A stretch of DNA of 64,000 nt from Loripinus fragilis (GCA_964019695.1 OZ026517.1:54119672-54183671), one strand, 5' to 3'; counted from the first letter of the stretch, positions 1 through 12,382 are shown. The notes: a model not told the origin generated them from the sequence alone. Translations and numbers: made by a program.

Positions 1-269
1 CTGACCTGTTGCATTGGACTGTCGTTATATGCGCCACGTTAAAAATGGAATTTTGTTAAAAAAAAGGTGCACTTACAAGGTTTTGTTAACGATCCAACTA
101 TTTGTTTTATTAATAAAATATTATTGGTGCACAGTTTTATGTCAACATACTACCTTGAGTGGGAAAATGGAAAATAGCTGCCTGTGTATATGCAGTGTAC
201 CAGAGAAAACAGTTTCTTAAAAGACAAGTCAGTAAGGTCAGTAAGTTTCAACAATTATATTAGAGAGAC
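1..269. other. No recognisable feature
   Basis: AT-rich sequence with only a chance 68-codon open frame that has no domain, biased composition or splice context. Nothing else was seen. Confidence 0.5.
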
Positions 270-1200
270 CAACCCATGGCACCATGAGGAACAGACAATT
301 GCACACAGACAAGCAAATACGCACACATAAAAAGCAAGACTTTAATTAACGTGAAGAAACATTTCAGCCTCAGCAAGATGACTACAAAGCGGTACAGGAC
401 AACAATACCTATACCATAAAATCAAGACAAAACCCAATCCCACTCACAATGATGGCAACAATAGCAATGAACCAACAGGAACAGAATCATCGCCTTAAAG
501 CATTTAGCCAAAGGGGGTAAGTTTAAAGCTTTATTCTTTGATTCTGCCGTTGCTAAAACATAGACTGCTTAGTTCTCACGAAAGCTTCCTAAATGGTGCA
601 ATGTATCATCAAAGTAAGAAAGAGGGCAAAGATTAGGAATCGATACAATCAAGCACCACACCTGACCCAGGATACCAATGGAAAAGTGACAACGTCACAA
701 TTAGACATCAAATAAAATAAACTAACTGCAATATATAACAAAGAAATAGGATCATAACTCACAGACATTCAGAGCTAAAGAAATAGAGAATACTAGGTGA
801 GTGTCTTTTGATATCAAGTTTACCAGGCAAGGCTTTGAGAATGCATGTTGACATTGCGAGGCTTGCCAAGCAATTCAACATGCGTTCTCAAAGCCGAGCC
901 TGGTGAACTTAATATCAAAAGACGCCAACCTGGTATTCTTTTTATCAGTTAACCCATTGTTGAAAACTCTTTAAACTAGCGATTATGACGTATTTTTTTC
1001 ATTTTTGTGTTGATTCAGCGTCATTAGCGACGTCATTCAAAAAGTGCAACGTCATCATAACCTGATAAAGGTAACATGCCGTGAGATAGGAAATGTTTAT
1101 TAGGTTATGTTGAAACAATTCAGTTAATATTAGGGGTGACTGATAAAACTACAAGTTGAGCCAAAGCATGAGGCACCAACCAACTAGTTTAAATTGTATG
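270..1200 (-). mobile_element. Penelope-like element tail, interrupted by a MITE
   Basis: Non-coding 3' tail of the Penelope-like family, minus orientation. The stretch at about 625-715 (a minus-strand copy of the segment ending TTGATTGTATCG) matches 32575-32665 in the same orientation and 30355-30445 and 46375-46465 inverted. The segment around 755-780 and 1149-1190 matches 21940-22040, but here it is split by the 366-bp element at 783-1148. No reverse transcriptase coding remains. Family identity rests on the better-preserved fragments elsewhere in the window. Confidence 0.55.
783..1148 (+). mobile_element. MITE family A, copy 1 (366 bp, palindromic half)
   Basis: A non-autonomous element with a near-duplicate in the opposite orientation at 48554-48918. 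Positions 790-940 form a long inverted repeat: the arm from GAATACTAGG through AAGGCTTTGAGAA pairs with the arm ending ACCTGGTATTC, around a central loop. The rest is unpaired and contains ACGTCATTC motifs. Homology between the two copies stops abruptly at ATAGAGAAT on one side and GACTGATAAAA on the other. There is no coding capacity. A target duplication could not be defined with certainty. Confidence 0.8.
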
Positions 1201-1752
1201 GTCAGTGTTGTAAATATGGTCAATGCTCCATCAACATATATCAGAAGGGGATTGAACATTGCAAGCCAAAACGACGTTTGGTATTAGTCTAACAGCTGGC
1301 CAGCTGGACTTTTTTTCAATCGGTCTGGTAGAAAATTTCATTTGTACCAGGGGATAGTATAACTGTATAGAAGATAAATGAGGGTAGGTGCCAGAAACAA
1401 TTTAAAGGCGACATAACGTTACCCCACCCACTGAAAATTCACTGTCCTCAATTATAGAATTCAGTCAAATAAAGAAGTTTAGCTGCATTTGATGCATTAC
1501 CCAACCCAACCATTTTGAATATTAGTTTTGTTTTGTAATAAGGACAACTTTATACGATTTTAATCTTTTGTGTTTCAGCTACATGAAAAATGATGAGAAC
1601 TAATCATTGGCAGTTTCATAAAATAACTGCATATTGTATAATACGATGGTCCTGCCTATCAAATACCCAACCCACTTTGTGGTGCAGGTTCATCTAAGTG
1701 AATATATTGTAATTATACATTGTTTGTTTAATGGTTGTAAACATATTACTCA
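1201..1752. other. No recognisable feature
   Basis: AT-rich unique-looking DNA without an open frame or repeat that I could match inside the window. Confidence 0.4.
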
Positions 1753-1820
1753 AGCTGGGGAAAATAAGGTCTAGAGAGCTGGGGAAAATAAGGTCTAGAG
1801 AGCTGGGGAAAATAAGGTTT
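1753..1820 (+). repeat. 24-bp tandem repeat, three copies
   Basis: The unit AGCTGGGGAAAATAAGGTCT plus AGAG is repeated three times, starting at 1753, 1777 and 1801; the third copy is incomplete. It is a short minisatellite with nearly identical copies, so the expansion is probably recent. Confidence 0.9.
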
Positions 1821-1914
1821 GAAGCTGACACTTTCTGCTATAATTGGTTTAAATTAATATTTGAATAGTTTGAACATTTAGAAACAACTTTTGAAAGCAC
1901 CAGTCTTCTGCATA

Positions 1915-2560
1915 GTATGTTATGGTAATGTATCTAGCATGCGACAGATTTTTCTAGATCTGATGGCAGTAGTAAAGGTGTGTGACGCTCCATGACCCTA
2001 GATGCATTAAGACACGAATTTTGGCATTCCTACCTAAAATAATATAGGAGATATACTTCGGATATGTTATGAACATTCAAACACTTAGGACTATATGCCT
2101 CACTTTGGGGGCATAAAACCTGTTTGTCATGACCGTCATAAGACAGTGCATGTATTCATAGTAATTCTATGTGATCAGATGTGGATGACAATAATATAGC
2201 TACGTTTACTGATGTGAAGTTCGCTCGCACTCTTTGCCAATCAAGGACGTTTTGACTTTGGGACGTTTTTTTTTTGCCAGTTTTTTTGAAAAGCTAATAC
2301 TTATTGCGTTTATTGCGGCAGGTCAAATTGACGAATTAAATTCGCAAACGAGCTTGCCTAGCGCTATAGGTAGCCCTATAGATTTCACGGACAGTTTACT
2401 TTGCGCTGTAGGTCAACCCACGATATTTGGTACCCCACTCGTTGTTCGGCAGCGAATAAAATATAGCCTGAGCACGGCATAAAGGTTTGGTTGAAACCTG
2501 AATTTGATGTGTGTTTTGATTGAAGTTTATATAAGCGGCCGGCCATGGCTGACTGCAAAA
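1915..2560 (+). repeat. Dispersed ~640-bp repeat, copy 1, with a TATA-like end
   Basis: This segment shares long collinear blocks with 9960-10217 and 11050-11262: TTCTAGATCTGATGGCAG, CTGACCGTCATAAGACAGTG-like, TTTGACTTTGGGACGT, ATTTGGTACCCCAC and TTGTTCGGCAGC. Near its end is GTTTATATAAGC followed by GGCCGGCCATGGC, a possible TATA box and GC-rich start region. It may be the promoter-bearing end of a mobile element or a duplicated host region. No protein could be assigned to the 82-codon open frame inside it. Confidence 0.6.
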
Positions 2561-3516
2561 ACATGTAGAGCGTACACTTAATAGTATTGGTCCTTAGATT
2601 GGCTTTACACAGGGGAAATTTTGTACACTATGGTTTTCTTACACTGCCTTAAAATTACAGACATTAGCTCAAGTGCAGTTGCAGTGATCTTGAGTAACAG
2701 CTGGGCAATGTATGCTGCAATTTAAATAACTTGGATTGATACCCTTGAAGATTAAAGTATATTTATTCATAATTTTACCATGTGACTGACTGTTTATCTA
2801 ATTGTCTTCGCGCAAAGAATTATTATAAGACGAAAATATGTATGGACTTCTTATCTGTATGTAACATATGGATATTTGCTGTTACAAACGTTACCTTCGA
2901 GAGTCATGCTATGTTATACAAATTGACTTAACTTCATCCAAGTTCATAAGTAATCAAACTTCGAATTTTGATGACCTGAGAACGGTAGAGTGCCCTCCAT
3001 AATTTTGTTCCATATACAATAGAAAACGCTTAATCAGGTAAAAGTGGCTCCGAATATGCAAATGTGTTTTTTTTATAAACTAACATCAATTCATGTGAAT
3101 TCGAAGGTTAATCCATTTTGGTTGCTCTTAATTTAGATAGAAATGAAATATTTCTACCTCAAACATTTATTACGCCATCTAAAAATCAAACCGGTAATAG
3201 TAACTAAAATTTTCGTTTTGAGATACACCAGTCTTAATTGATTAACCATGTCTAATCTATCACCAAAAACCAAGTAGCTAAGTCAAGGAAAGATGTAATT
3301 AATAATGCTATTCTGAAACATTCAAAACCACAATAATATAGTTACTGAATAGTTCGCATTTGCCATTATTGCTTTGGTTTCTATTAATAGTAAGTACATG
3401 CTTTAATTATAGTACAGAAGAATATTTCATACATTTTACAAACTCCTGTTGATGGCAGAAGATGGGCATTTTGACATTTTCGCTGTGATATTAGATGCAC
3501 ATACGATCACAATTAA
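2561..3516. other. No recognisable feature
   Basis: AT-rich sequence with no ORF, hairpin or family match that I can support. Confidence 0.4.
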
Positions 3517-4539
3517 TACTGACGTCAACAAAAAAACCTCACTCATCATCTCCGATTTCTTAGCGATGTTATAGAAAAAAGAACAGCCACGTATGGCATA
3601 TTATGTAAATGTTAGACGAGGTTTGAAAATGTCTTTAGTTTGACATGCAGGTGACGCGTTATTCTGATGGCGTCATATAGGTTCAACGTACACATGCAGG
3701 CATCAGTCCTCAATCATTTATGATTTCAATTCGATTTTGCACCCAGTTTGTGCCGTTGACGTTTTGCTAAATTATTAACAAATTTTGGAGCAATTTTTCA
3801 ACCAGTCGTGCTTGCGAGCAATAACTTTATAAAGTTATGACGTCATATAAAAGACAAAATGTAAGGTCCGTTTCGGAAACTTGCCAATATTCTCGTTTTG
3901 TTTTAAATAATGGTAAAAATGATAATGTAGCACGTTAGTTAATGTACAAAGAATATACCTACATAAAATTACGCCATTTTAGATGAGCTGTCACGCTCAA
4001 TGGCCAATCGTTTGTCTACGTTAACATCATCTTAAACGGTCATCTGGAACATGAGACAGATTGCATTTCCTCAGCAATCGTTGCTTTTTAAAGACTATAG
4101 ACTACTGTAAATGATTCGTAGCAATATGTTTACCCACTTTGCAAAGCCAGGAGGTTTAACTTTTACTCAAATGCATTGCAAAAGGTGGGTGGAGTATGTT
4201 GTTTCGTTCAGCAGACGCATACAAGCATTGTTTAAACATTATAAACAAATTTTCGGTAAAACAGAAACGATTTTACAACGCCAAACAAGTTTTTGTTGTC
4301 AAAGGATTGTTTCTGGAAACACAGCAAAAGTGGCTATAATCCCGTGTCACACAAAACTGGTAACCCATGTCTCAAACTGAGGTTGTTTTCTCAGCCTAAA
4401 ATATTCTTACAGCAATTTTGTTTTCATGAGATATGCTTGACAAATGAGATGCTATAATGCACTAAAATTCATACTTCAGTCTGATCAGTCTAAGAGATAT
4501 TAACGATTTCTGGAAAAGGCGTTTTTGTTGACGTCAGTA
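3517..4539. mobile_element. ~1.0-kb DNA transposon with 18-bp terminal inverted repeats
   Basis: TACTGACGTCAACAAAAA at 3517-3534 is perfectly inverted at 4522-4539. If the outermost TA is the target duplication, the element is 3519-4537 with 16-bp ends beginning CTGACGTCAAC, consistent with a Tc1/mariner-type target. The interior holds an 89-codon plus-strand open frame (4111-4380) with no transposase motif that I recognise, so the element is probably non-autonomous. Confidence 0.65.
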
Positions 4540-5730
4540 TACATGTTACATGTCCATCAGCTCTATAAATAATCTGTATTAAATGTTTGTTTGTTCGATT
4601 TGATTCTACTTGTTTCTGTTAACAAATTTTCAGACATGTTTACCGAACTCAGACAAATTTGTAGAGTGACTTGCTCTCACAAGTGAGACATGCAAGCGCA
4701 TATTTATTTGCCACAACCCCGCTAGAGGCCCTGAGAGAGGGTTAATATTATCAAAGATATGGTGATCTGCAATGATATGTCATCATAGGAAATTCAATAT
4801 CATTCAGGCAAATTTAAAGTCATATTTTCAAATGAATCTTAAGAAAGATTTTTAGAAGGGAGCAATTTAACTTAAAATTGTGATTTTTTAAATTTCTATA
4901 TTATTCGATTTGCTAAGTAGCTATGCGTTAACATCTAAAATATCTGAATCAAATGTTTGATAAAGCAGCAATTTGATAGAGCTAATGTGTAATTTGCTTG
5001 TCTCTTTATAATCGTTTAATCAGAAGTTATAACTTTTTTTGAAATATTCAAGTTTGACTTAGAACCAACCCCATAATGATAACGAAAGTCACTGAATTAA
5101 ACTTGTGCTAGTGTTATATATGCCACCAAAATATTTGCAAGTAGCTATTATTGATACGAATCTTAGATGATTCTGTGTTTAGTATTAGAGAAATTCTCAG
5201 GCCTGTTGTAATTACAAAAATTTGATATTTTGTAACATTTTACAGCAGACCTTAATGATTTAGTATGTTAATGTGGGCCTTCTTATATGCAGTTTTTACA
5301 TTTAGTTTCTGGCTTTAGAGTTCAATAACTGGTACCTCATGTGAAATAGAAAAAAAATCGTTTTGCAATATGTCTATATCAAATCAATTTTCTTTTATAG
5401 GTAAACACTAGAATTCTGAGAATTGGATGTGTCGCCTGGCCAAACAGAAGTCAAACAAGGCAAATTTGTTGAATTTATATCCCGGTCAAAGGGTTATTTA
5501 AGAGAAATTTAAAAATCACAAAACATAAATCTCATTTCTCCAACCCCTAAGCTCACCTTATGTATCATACAGATCAAATGCACTAAATTTGATCAACTAG
5601 TTTTCAGCGGTAAGTTCAACAAAAAATAAACTTATCTATACATTTTCAATATCTGACTTCAGCCTGACCAAGAGGTCAGAGGTGTGTGTAAGGTCAAAGT
5701 GTTAGCTTCTATGTTAGTCTATGCTTATAT
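4540..5730. other. No recognisable feature
   Basis: AT-rich; nothing supported on either strand. Confidence 0.4.
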
Positions 5731-5734
5731 CCCC

Positions 5735-6990
5735 TTAATTTGATATGCTACATGACCATATTTAGGGTTGTTTTTACCTTTTAATCCAACCCACAGGTTG
5801 AGGGTGTGTTAGGACAGAATATGTGCTTGCATGGAACTCTATGCTTCATTCCCTTTCATTTGATATGTAACATGACCATGTTCTGAAAAAGTTGAATTTT
5901 CACCTTTTGACCCCTAGGGTCTGCGGGCTAAATATTTGCTACCAAGTTGCTGCATTTGTGATTTCCTTTAATTTAAAGGGGTAGGGGCGTCTGCAGGCAC
6001 ATTATTTGCTACCATGTTGATGCATTCATGGTTCCCCTTAAATTTGATATGCAACATGACCATGTTCAGAAAAAGTTGAATGTTGACCTTTTGACCCCAT
6101 CCCCTATGGTCGTGGGGGGGGGGAGGCTCTGCGTGCAAAATATTTACTACCATGCTGCTGAATTCATGATTGCCGTTAATGAGAAATGCAACATGACCAC
6201 GTTCTAAAAAAGTTGACTTTTGAACTACTAAAACCAAACCCTAGGGTCAGGGGCAAATGTGGGTTTGCAGGCAAAAGATTTGCTATCATGTTGCTGCATT
6301 TCGTGATTGCATTTAATTTGATATGCAACATGATCATGTTCTGAAAAAGTTGAATTTAGACCTAATGACCCCATCACTAGGGTCGTGGGGGGAGGGGGGG
6401 GGGTCTGCCAGCAAAATATTTGCTACCATGTTGCTGAATTTCGTTATTCCATTAAATTTGATATGCAACATGACCATGTTCTAAAAATTGAATTTCGACC
6501 TATTGACCCCATCCCCTAGGGTCGTGGGGGGGGGGGGGGGGGTTCTTCAGGCGAAATATTTGCTATCATGTTGCTGCATCTCATAATTGCATTTAATTTG
6601 ATATGCAACATGATCATGTTCTGAAAAAGTTGAATTTAGACCTATTGACCTCATCCCTAGGGTCGTGGGGGGGGGGAGGAGGGGTGTCTGCATGCAAAAT
6701 ATCTGCTACCATGTTGCTGAATTTCGTTATTCCATTTATTTTGATATGCAACATGACCATGTTCTAAAAAATTGAATTTCGACATATTGACCCCATCACC
6801 TAGGGTAGTGGGGGGGGGGGGTCTACGGGCAAAATATTTGCTACCATGCTGCTGCATTTCGTGATTGCATTTAACTTGATATGCAACATGATCATGTTCT
6901 GAAAAAAGAGACTTTTGACTTATTGACACCATTCCTAGGGTCGGATGGGGAAGGGGTGGGTTGGGGTGGTCTGCAGGCAAAAATTGCGAC
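5735..6990. repeat. ~140-bp G-rich tandem repeat, about nine copies
   Basis: The landmark GATATGCAACATGA (with variants) recurs near 5741, 5861, 6047, 6182, 6320, 6460, 6599, 6743 and 6880, giving a period of about 135-145 bp in the later copies. Each unit also carries a TTGACCCCAT block, CCTAGGGTCGTGG followed by a run of 7-18 G, then CAAAATATTTGCTACCATGTTGCTG. The G-runs are length-variable. Open frames here (for example 5968-6237 and 6657-6980, minus) are by-products of the repeat and not genes. Confidence 0.9.
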
Positions 6991-7400
6991 CAGGTATCCG
7001 CATTCCTGATTCCATTAGCCTAAAGCTTAGTCAAAAAAGGGCCATAACTCAGTCAAAAGGTTGCGTATGACCTCCAAATTCTAACTTGACCTGTATTTTA
7101 TGATGTTTTATCTTTCTGTAAAATTTGAGAGAAATTCTCGCATCCCTTCAAAAGTTGTTGATCAGAAACCAAAATTAACAATTTGCCAAAATCTAAGTAA
7201 AAAAATGGCCACAACTCAGTCAAAATTTTGCGGATTACCCCCCTTTTCGAACTTGACCTGTATTTAATGATGTTTGGCACTTCTGTTGATGCATCCCTTC
7301 AATAGTTCATTGATCGGAAACCCAAAGTGTGACACCTACGACGCGGACGCCGACGCCAGGGTCATGATCCCTATATGTCGTCCATGCTTTGCCCGCCACA
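6991..7400. repeat. Dispersed repeat with two internal copies
   Basis: GGCCATAACTCAGTCAAAA at about 7041 and GGCCACAACTCAGTCAAAA at about 7206 start two related blocks of about 165 bp, each containing ACTTGACCTGTATTT and GATGTTT. They are followed by GACGCGGACGCCGACGCCAG near 7340. This layout is typical of a widespread molluscan repeat (recognised from memory). No coding capacity. Confidence 0.55.
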
Positions 7401-9764
7401 CACCAAAGTAGTTTTGTATGGATCCATTTGGAATTGATAAAGCTTACAGAATCTGGTGGAACTAGTGTAGATTTAGATGTTCATTTTTCGGTGCGAAATG
7501 TAAATTTGTAACATACATAGCGGAATGAAGGGTCCAAATCAACTTTCAAAAACGTATGCTGCAATATGTGATGATTATGAAGTGGAACAAGTAAACTGAA
7601 TTGCAAAATCAGTGAGATAGATGTATGCAGATAAAATTGTAAAAACAAACGTCTACTTAATTAAAATGGGTAGGGTACCTTGTATGCAGCATATCCATGT
7701 ATATGAAATATGGCAAGTTTATATATCCGTTGGAAAAAGCAGTGTCTGATGCTCTCTGGGTTACATTTTGTGGTCAAGAAATACAATGTATGTGATTGAA
7801 AAATAGTCATTCTATGAAAACATGCGTTTTCAATACATTACCCATAATGACACAGTTTATGTGAACAGTACCACGAAATAGGCTGTCAATTATGTACGAG
7901 GTCATCCAAAAAATTGAGATCAGAACAATTTTTCCTGGCATGTGGGATACTAAAATGTTAGTTTAGGCCACAAAACTGACTATAGCAGTTGATGTGACAG
8001 ATTTCAGCTGACTGGAGACTTATATCATCATTAAAAAAAAGCTTAATTGGCAATAATACGAGGGATGATCCAAATGTTCTGATTTTTACCTTGTAGCTTT
8101 GTCCAGAGACATTTGTGCAAGGCATAATATGTACCATTCAAAAGAACTAGCTTTTACCTTTATAATGATGCGAATAATTTTTCGCTGTACTGTTTAATTG
8201 AATAATTACAGCACATTCTAAATGGCCCAATCCATACCACTTTCCTCTTTTCAGAATATAGAATAATAATAAGATTTGATGCTGAATCTTTCAAGCCCAG
8301 TATCTTTAAAATTACAAAATAAAACTGCATCATATTTTTTCCTTTATATTACTTATAATGTCCATTCAAATTTTACGAAAATAGCGACTCGTCGTGTAGA
8401 TCCAATAGTTAAAACATGTCATTGAAATTGACAACAATGTCATTTTGAATACATTGCAGAATTTTCATATCCAAGAATATTCTATTTTCGCCTATCAATT
8501 AGGTCTAAAAACATGCCAAACCTAATATAGGTAAATTATTAAATTATTATTTCATTTTGATTACATATTATCTTAATCTTAATTGGATATTGTAATTTTG
8601 TACCCCCCCCCTCCCTCAAAAGAATATTGATTTAATTAGAATTTTCAAAATTGTTATAGATTTAAGATTGATGCTTTGTGCTCAATTTAATCCCACATTG
8701 CATTATTTTACGATATAGTGCACCTTTGGACAATTGATTGGGTTTTTTATTTTAGATATACACATGCAAATATGTATACCTCCGAATATTGTCCTATTTT
8801 GTGGACTAGTTTTAATTTTGTTATGTGGCTAACTATCAATCTCTGATAATACCGACTACTCATAATTGCTTCAGACAAAAGTCAGTTCATCTAGGTCTGG
8901 CTAAAATATTTTTTACCTGTAATACAGCTGTTGATATGGCAGGATGGGCTGGTCAAAACTTCATGTGGTCCCAAATTTGATTATAGCTGACAGTTGCAAA
9001 GCCAAACAATCAGTTGCCGAGGAAACACAGAGTTCGCCATATATACACGTCAGGAAATATTGGCTAACAGATGAACATTGAGCAGCCATAAAAACGAAAT
9101 GCTGAGACTGCTCTTGTCTTAATTGTGAGGTTTCTAATAGGCACACTTTGCTTGATAGGTCAGTACATTGAGGGTATAGATTGATTCCCCTCGTTCATTA
9201 AGATCTACTTCCATCGCATATAACGATAGGTATCATGTATTTAATTTCAAGTAAAGAATCCTACTTATGCAACTGCGCATGCTCAAGAAAGACTTTTCAA
9301 CACACACTGCAGATTTTTTCAGTTGTCATATTTTGATAATTTAGTAATAGAAAACAATATAAAAACGCCCAGAACAAAATAAACTTTATAAAATGGCTTG
9401 TTTAAAAATGCACTTTATGTCTGGGGTATTTTCCAATACCACGTCCCTGTATGATATAGATAGGCGCAGAGGCTATTAGTGTACACCTGTCTTAATATGC
9501 TGACAAGATATTAAAGGGAGACCAGTCTATTGAGGGTTTGGCTATTTCAGGGTAGATTTCCTGTCGAATCTTCAAGTTACACAAGTATTAGCTTTTCAAA
9601 AAAGCTGGTGGTCGTTTAGTCATATCATTGTATGTATTCTTGCACACTGCATGCTTTCATTTTGAACCTCTCGAGCTTGTCCGTGTAGATTTATTCTAAG
9701 CTCTGATTATTAACGTCTGAACTTTGTTTTTTACCATTTAACGCATGTTTCCAGCGTGTATGTT
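7401..9764. other. Intergenic/intronic DNA with two mariner-end-like motifs
   Basis: Mostly featureless AT-rich DNA. TACGAGGTCATCCAAAAAAT at 7896 and TACGAGGGATGATCCAAAT near 8058 resemble ends of mariner-family elements, but no transposase or matching inverted partner was found. The 61-codon minus frame at 8961-9146 has no recognisable domain. Confidence 0.35.
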
Positions 9765-9959
9765 ACTTGATATTATGATGTGTCTAGCATGTAACACATT
9801 TATGGAACGTTATTTGACAAAACTGGATAGCTATTTTTTTATAAAACTGATGCCAGAAATCAAGGTCACAGTGGCCGCTAAACTGAATATATGTACAGCA
9901 CTCCGTGACCCCAAGATGTTTCCACAAACCAAATTTGGGATTCCTATGTCGAATAATGT

Positions 9960-11262
9960 AGGATTTATGCTCGTGACACGATTTTTCTAGATCTGATGGC
10001 AGAGGTAAAGGTAGCGTATGTGAAACTCAAACACTTAGGACACTAGTGACAGGCAGTTTGATTAAACCTGTTTGTCCTGACCGTCATAAGACAGTGCCTG
10101 AATTCATAAATAAATATATATGATCAGATCTGGATGAAAATCACATATAAATACCTTTACTGATGTGAAGCCCGCTCGGACTTTTTGCCAATTAGGGCGT
10201 TTTGACTTTGGGACGTATAACTGTTAATTTTTACGCACCACCGATATGGTAACAGTTAATTTTGAGCCTCATTGGGTGTGTTTCTTTGGCTTTGCCAGGC
10301 GTAAGCCTGTTGTAGTCTATAACTGGTGGGACACTCGATTGATTTGGATCACGTGGCGGCTCACCCGATAGGCGCACTACCAGCGTAAGCCAATTTTGCC
10401 AAATTTCAACCAAGGCGTGGAAGCGGCGAGGGCTGTTTTGCCTCTTACCAGGTTGTTCCACAACATAAGTACTGTTGCGCCGTTTTTGCTCGATTGCAGC
10501 AGCTTACTACCCATCCACGGTCATGTGATCGGCATAAGCCGGAGGCGCAGGCGAGGCAGCGGCATACGGCTTTTGTTGCCAAAGAAAAACAGCCAATGTC
10601 TGCGCAGGCAAGATATTCAAAGAGTTGACCTGTCTGCCAAGGCACATCATAACTAAAAAGTCTGTTTGTTTCAATACGCAGTGTGCATAGCCCAAAACAC
10701 TACGTTAAAAAAGTATCGAGCACTGAATGGTTATTAATAATCTGTTTAAGGAGATGTTAAGTAATCTTTGGCAGCTAAACAATAACAATGATTGGTTTAA
10801 CAGTATTTAGCGATACAATGATACAATTTTTACACTAAAACATATTTTGAAACATGTCCCACATGGCCAGATCAAAAAAGTGTTTAAGTGACGCGTGGTG
10901 ATGCAGATTGATATAAAGTTTGAATCAACCAATCAAGTGAATCACATTATATGATGACGCATGTCGCATGCACCCACAATGCGCAAATCAGATAGATCAG
11001 TATGCAATAGTCATGCCGACTATTGTTTGATATTGTTGTGAGCTTACTTTGTTAATGTTAAATTTGCACACGAGTTTGCTTCGGGCTATAGATTTACTCC
11101 AGTTTGATTCACGCTATAGGTCAATCCACATTATTTGGTACCCCACAGGTTGTTCGGCAGCTAATCAAAGATACCCTGAGAACAGCATAAAGGTTCGGTC
11201 AAAACGTGAATTTGATTTGTGATTTGATGAAGGTTATTTAAGCAGCTGGCCATTGCTGGCCA
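9960..11262 (+). repeat. Dispersed ~640-bp repeat, copy 2, interrupted
   Basis: This is the second copy of the 1915-2560 sequence. Collinear homology runs 9960-10217 and resumes at about 11050-11262, including the TTGTTCGGCAGC block and a degenerate TATA (GGTTATTTAAGCAGC). About 830 bp of unrelated sequence lies between. Some homology may reach left to about 9765 (TGTCTAGCATGTAACAC). Confidence 0.6.
10218..11049. mobile_element. Insertion splitting the dispersed repeat
   Basis: Unrelated DNA inside copy 2 of the dispersed repeat. Its first half (10230-10650) is clearly more GC-rich than the surroundings and has overlapping frames of 60-86 codons on both strands. Proteins are low-complexity or unrecognised, so none is annotated. 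No clear terminal repeats were found. Confidence 0.4.
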
Positions 11263-11693
11263 CATAAAACTTTTCAGAATGGTGTATAGACAAATAATAT
11301 ATTATATCTGGTACACTTATCAGGCATCTTGCTTTGCTAGTTACAGAGATATATCGCCAGGATCAGCATTTTCCGAAGCAGAATATTAGGTAGGTGCGTT
11401 TATTATGTCATATGCACACTTACAGAACTGGCATCCACGCTAAAGGTGACTTTTTCATGTTACCCTAATCAATTATTTTATTATTTTGAGGGTTAGATTT
11501 ACTAAGAGGTCCTCAGACGGTTAAGAGGCTGGTCCATTAGAATCAATGTTGAAGGTTTATTCTTGAAAATCTTTGAAATTGCTCAGTTTCGCAAAAAAGG
11601 AGTCAGCTCTTCAACTCATTTTGGATGTTTTGACCATTAAACAGTGATATATCATGTGAGCCAGTGCATGGCAAAACCCACTCTGTGTGCCTT

Positions 11694-11745
11694 GTGAAGA
11701 CTCAGATAAGCCTGGCAAAATGTGCATGCTTATCTGAGTCTTCAC
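11694..11745. repeat. Perfect 18-bp stem hairpin
   Basis: GTGAAGACTCAGATAAGC at 11694-11711 is perfectly inverted at 11728-11745 around a 16-nt loop. It resembles the short palindromic MITE cores elsewhere in the window. It lies in DNA that otherwise shows nothing (11263-11860). Confidence 0.85.
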
Positions 11746-11863
11746 TATCCGCTTGAACAAACTATGAGCACTTAGTTATCCATTGAGCGCACAACAAACA
11801 CACTCAGCCTACAAGCTATTTGTTTGTTTTCATTCACAGACTGATTTTGCATACTAAATCGAA

Positions 11864-12015
11864 GGAGCTCAGTGCTTAGATCGAGAGATGCTTTGCTCGA
11901 GCCTCACTAGAGGCACTGCGTTGTGGCCTTGAGCAAGACACTTTATCATCTGCCTAGTACTGGTTCAAACCAGTAAACGTATCGACATGGACCAATAAAT
12001 GCCTTGACATGACTA
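11864..12015 (+). mobile_element. Degenerate Meta-type SINE fragment
   Basis: Contains CCTTGAGCAAGACACTTTATC, the conserved core shared with the SINEs at 20140-20300 and 36851-37058, preceded by a decayed tRNA-like head (GGAGCTCAGTGCTTAGATCG) and a CCTCACTAGAGGCACTGC block. The tail is eroded. Confidence 0.6.
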
Positions 12016-12070
12016 AAGAAGTGTTGACTGGGACTTATAACATCAAATCAAATAGATAAACAAAACATAC

Positions 12071-12382
12071 CATATGGACATCCATCATAAGATCCAAATA
12101 TACTGTAACGCCCTTGAGGCCAGGCTTTTTCTGTAGTTGTAGCCTGATTGGGAACTCTTGTACAAAAATTCAGCTGGTAACTATACAAACCCATTGGATC
12201 TAGTAAAAGGGACGCGTTGCTTGATTTGACATCTACATTGTGTAGTTCACGAATCTCCACCTTGTCCTTAAAGCTCATGTTCATATATCCGTATTTCCAA
12301 CCTGTTGAGTCGAGCTCATTGCATCCATACACTGACATGGGTAAGGAATAGTCACCATCTGGCCAGCTTCTCAACGTAGATT
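12071..12382 (-). CDS. ApeC (apextrin C-terminal) domain exon of the CUB-CUB-ApeC gene
   Basis: A 312-bp exon encoding about 104 residues. The sequence reads RSWPDGDYSLPMSVYGC, then a Trp-Lys-Tyr-Gly-Tyr stretch, then YQLNFCTRV and finally KAWPQGRYSIFGSYDGCPYG. This WP-G-Y-LP...GC...FC...WP-G-Y-I...GCP pattern is the ApeC domain of apextrin-like proteins, secreted carbohydrate/microbe-binding proteins abundant in molluscs. The acceptor is ATACACAG at 12384-12383 and the donor is G/GTATGT at 12070. Both borders are phase 1, matching the preceding CUB exon. Only the first half of ApeC is here; I did not find the following exon, so the C-terminus is missing. Host gene, likely secreted; the role in recognition is inferred from the family. 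Confidence 0.75.

Noticed and set aside
5968..6980. Minus-strand ORFs with HGHVAY and HNHE-like repeats
   Set aside because: They are translations of the ~140-bp tandem repeat and its poly-C runs; period and content follow the DNA repeat.
7896..8090. A mariner element
   Set aside because: Only two short end-like motifs; no inverted partner, target duplication or transposase remnant.
10231..10695. Overlapping 60-86 aa ORFs on both strands in a GC-rich block
   Set aside because: GC-rich DNA gives long frames by chance; no motif, and both strands are equally open.
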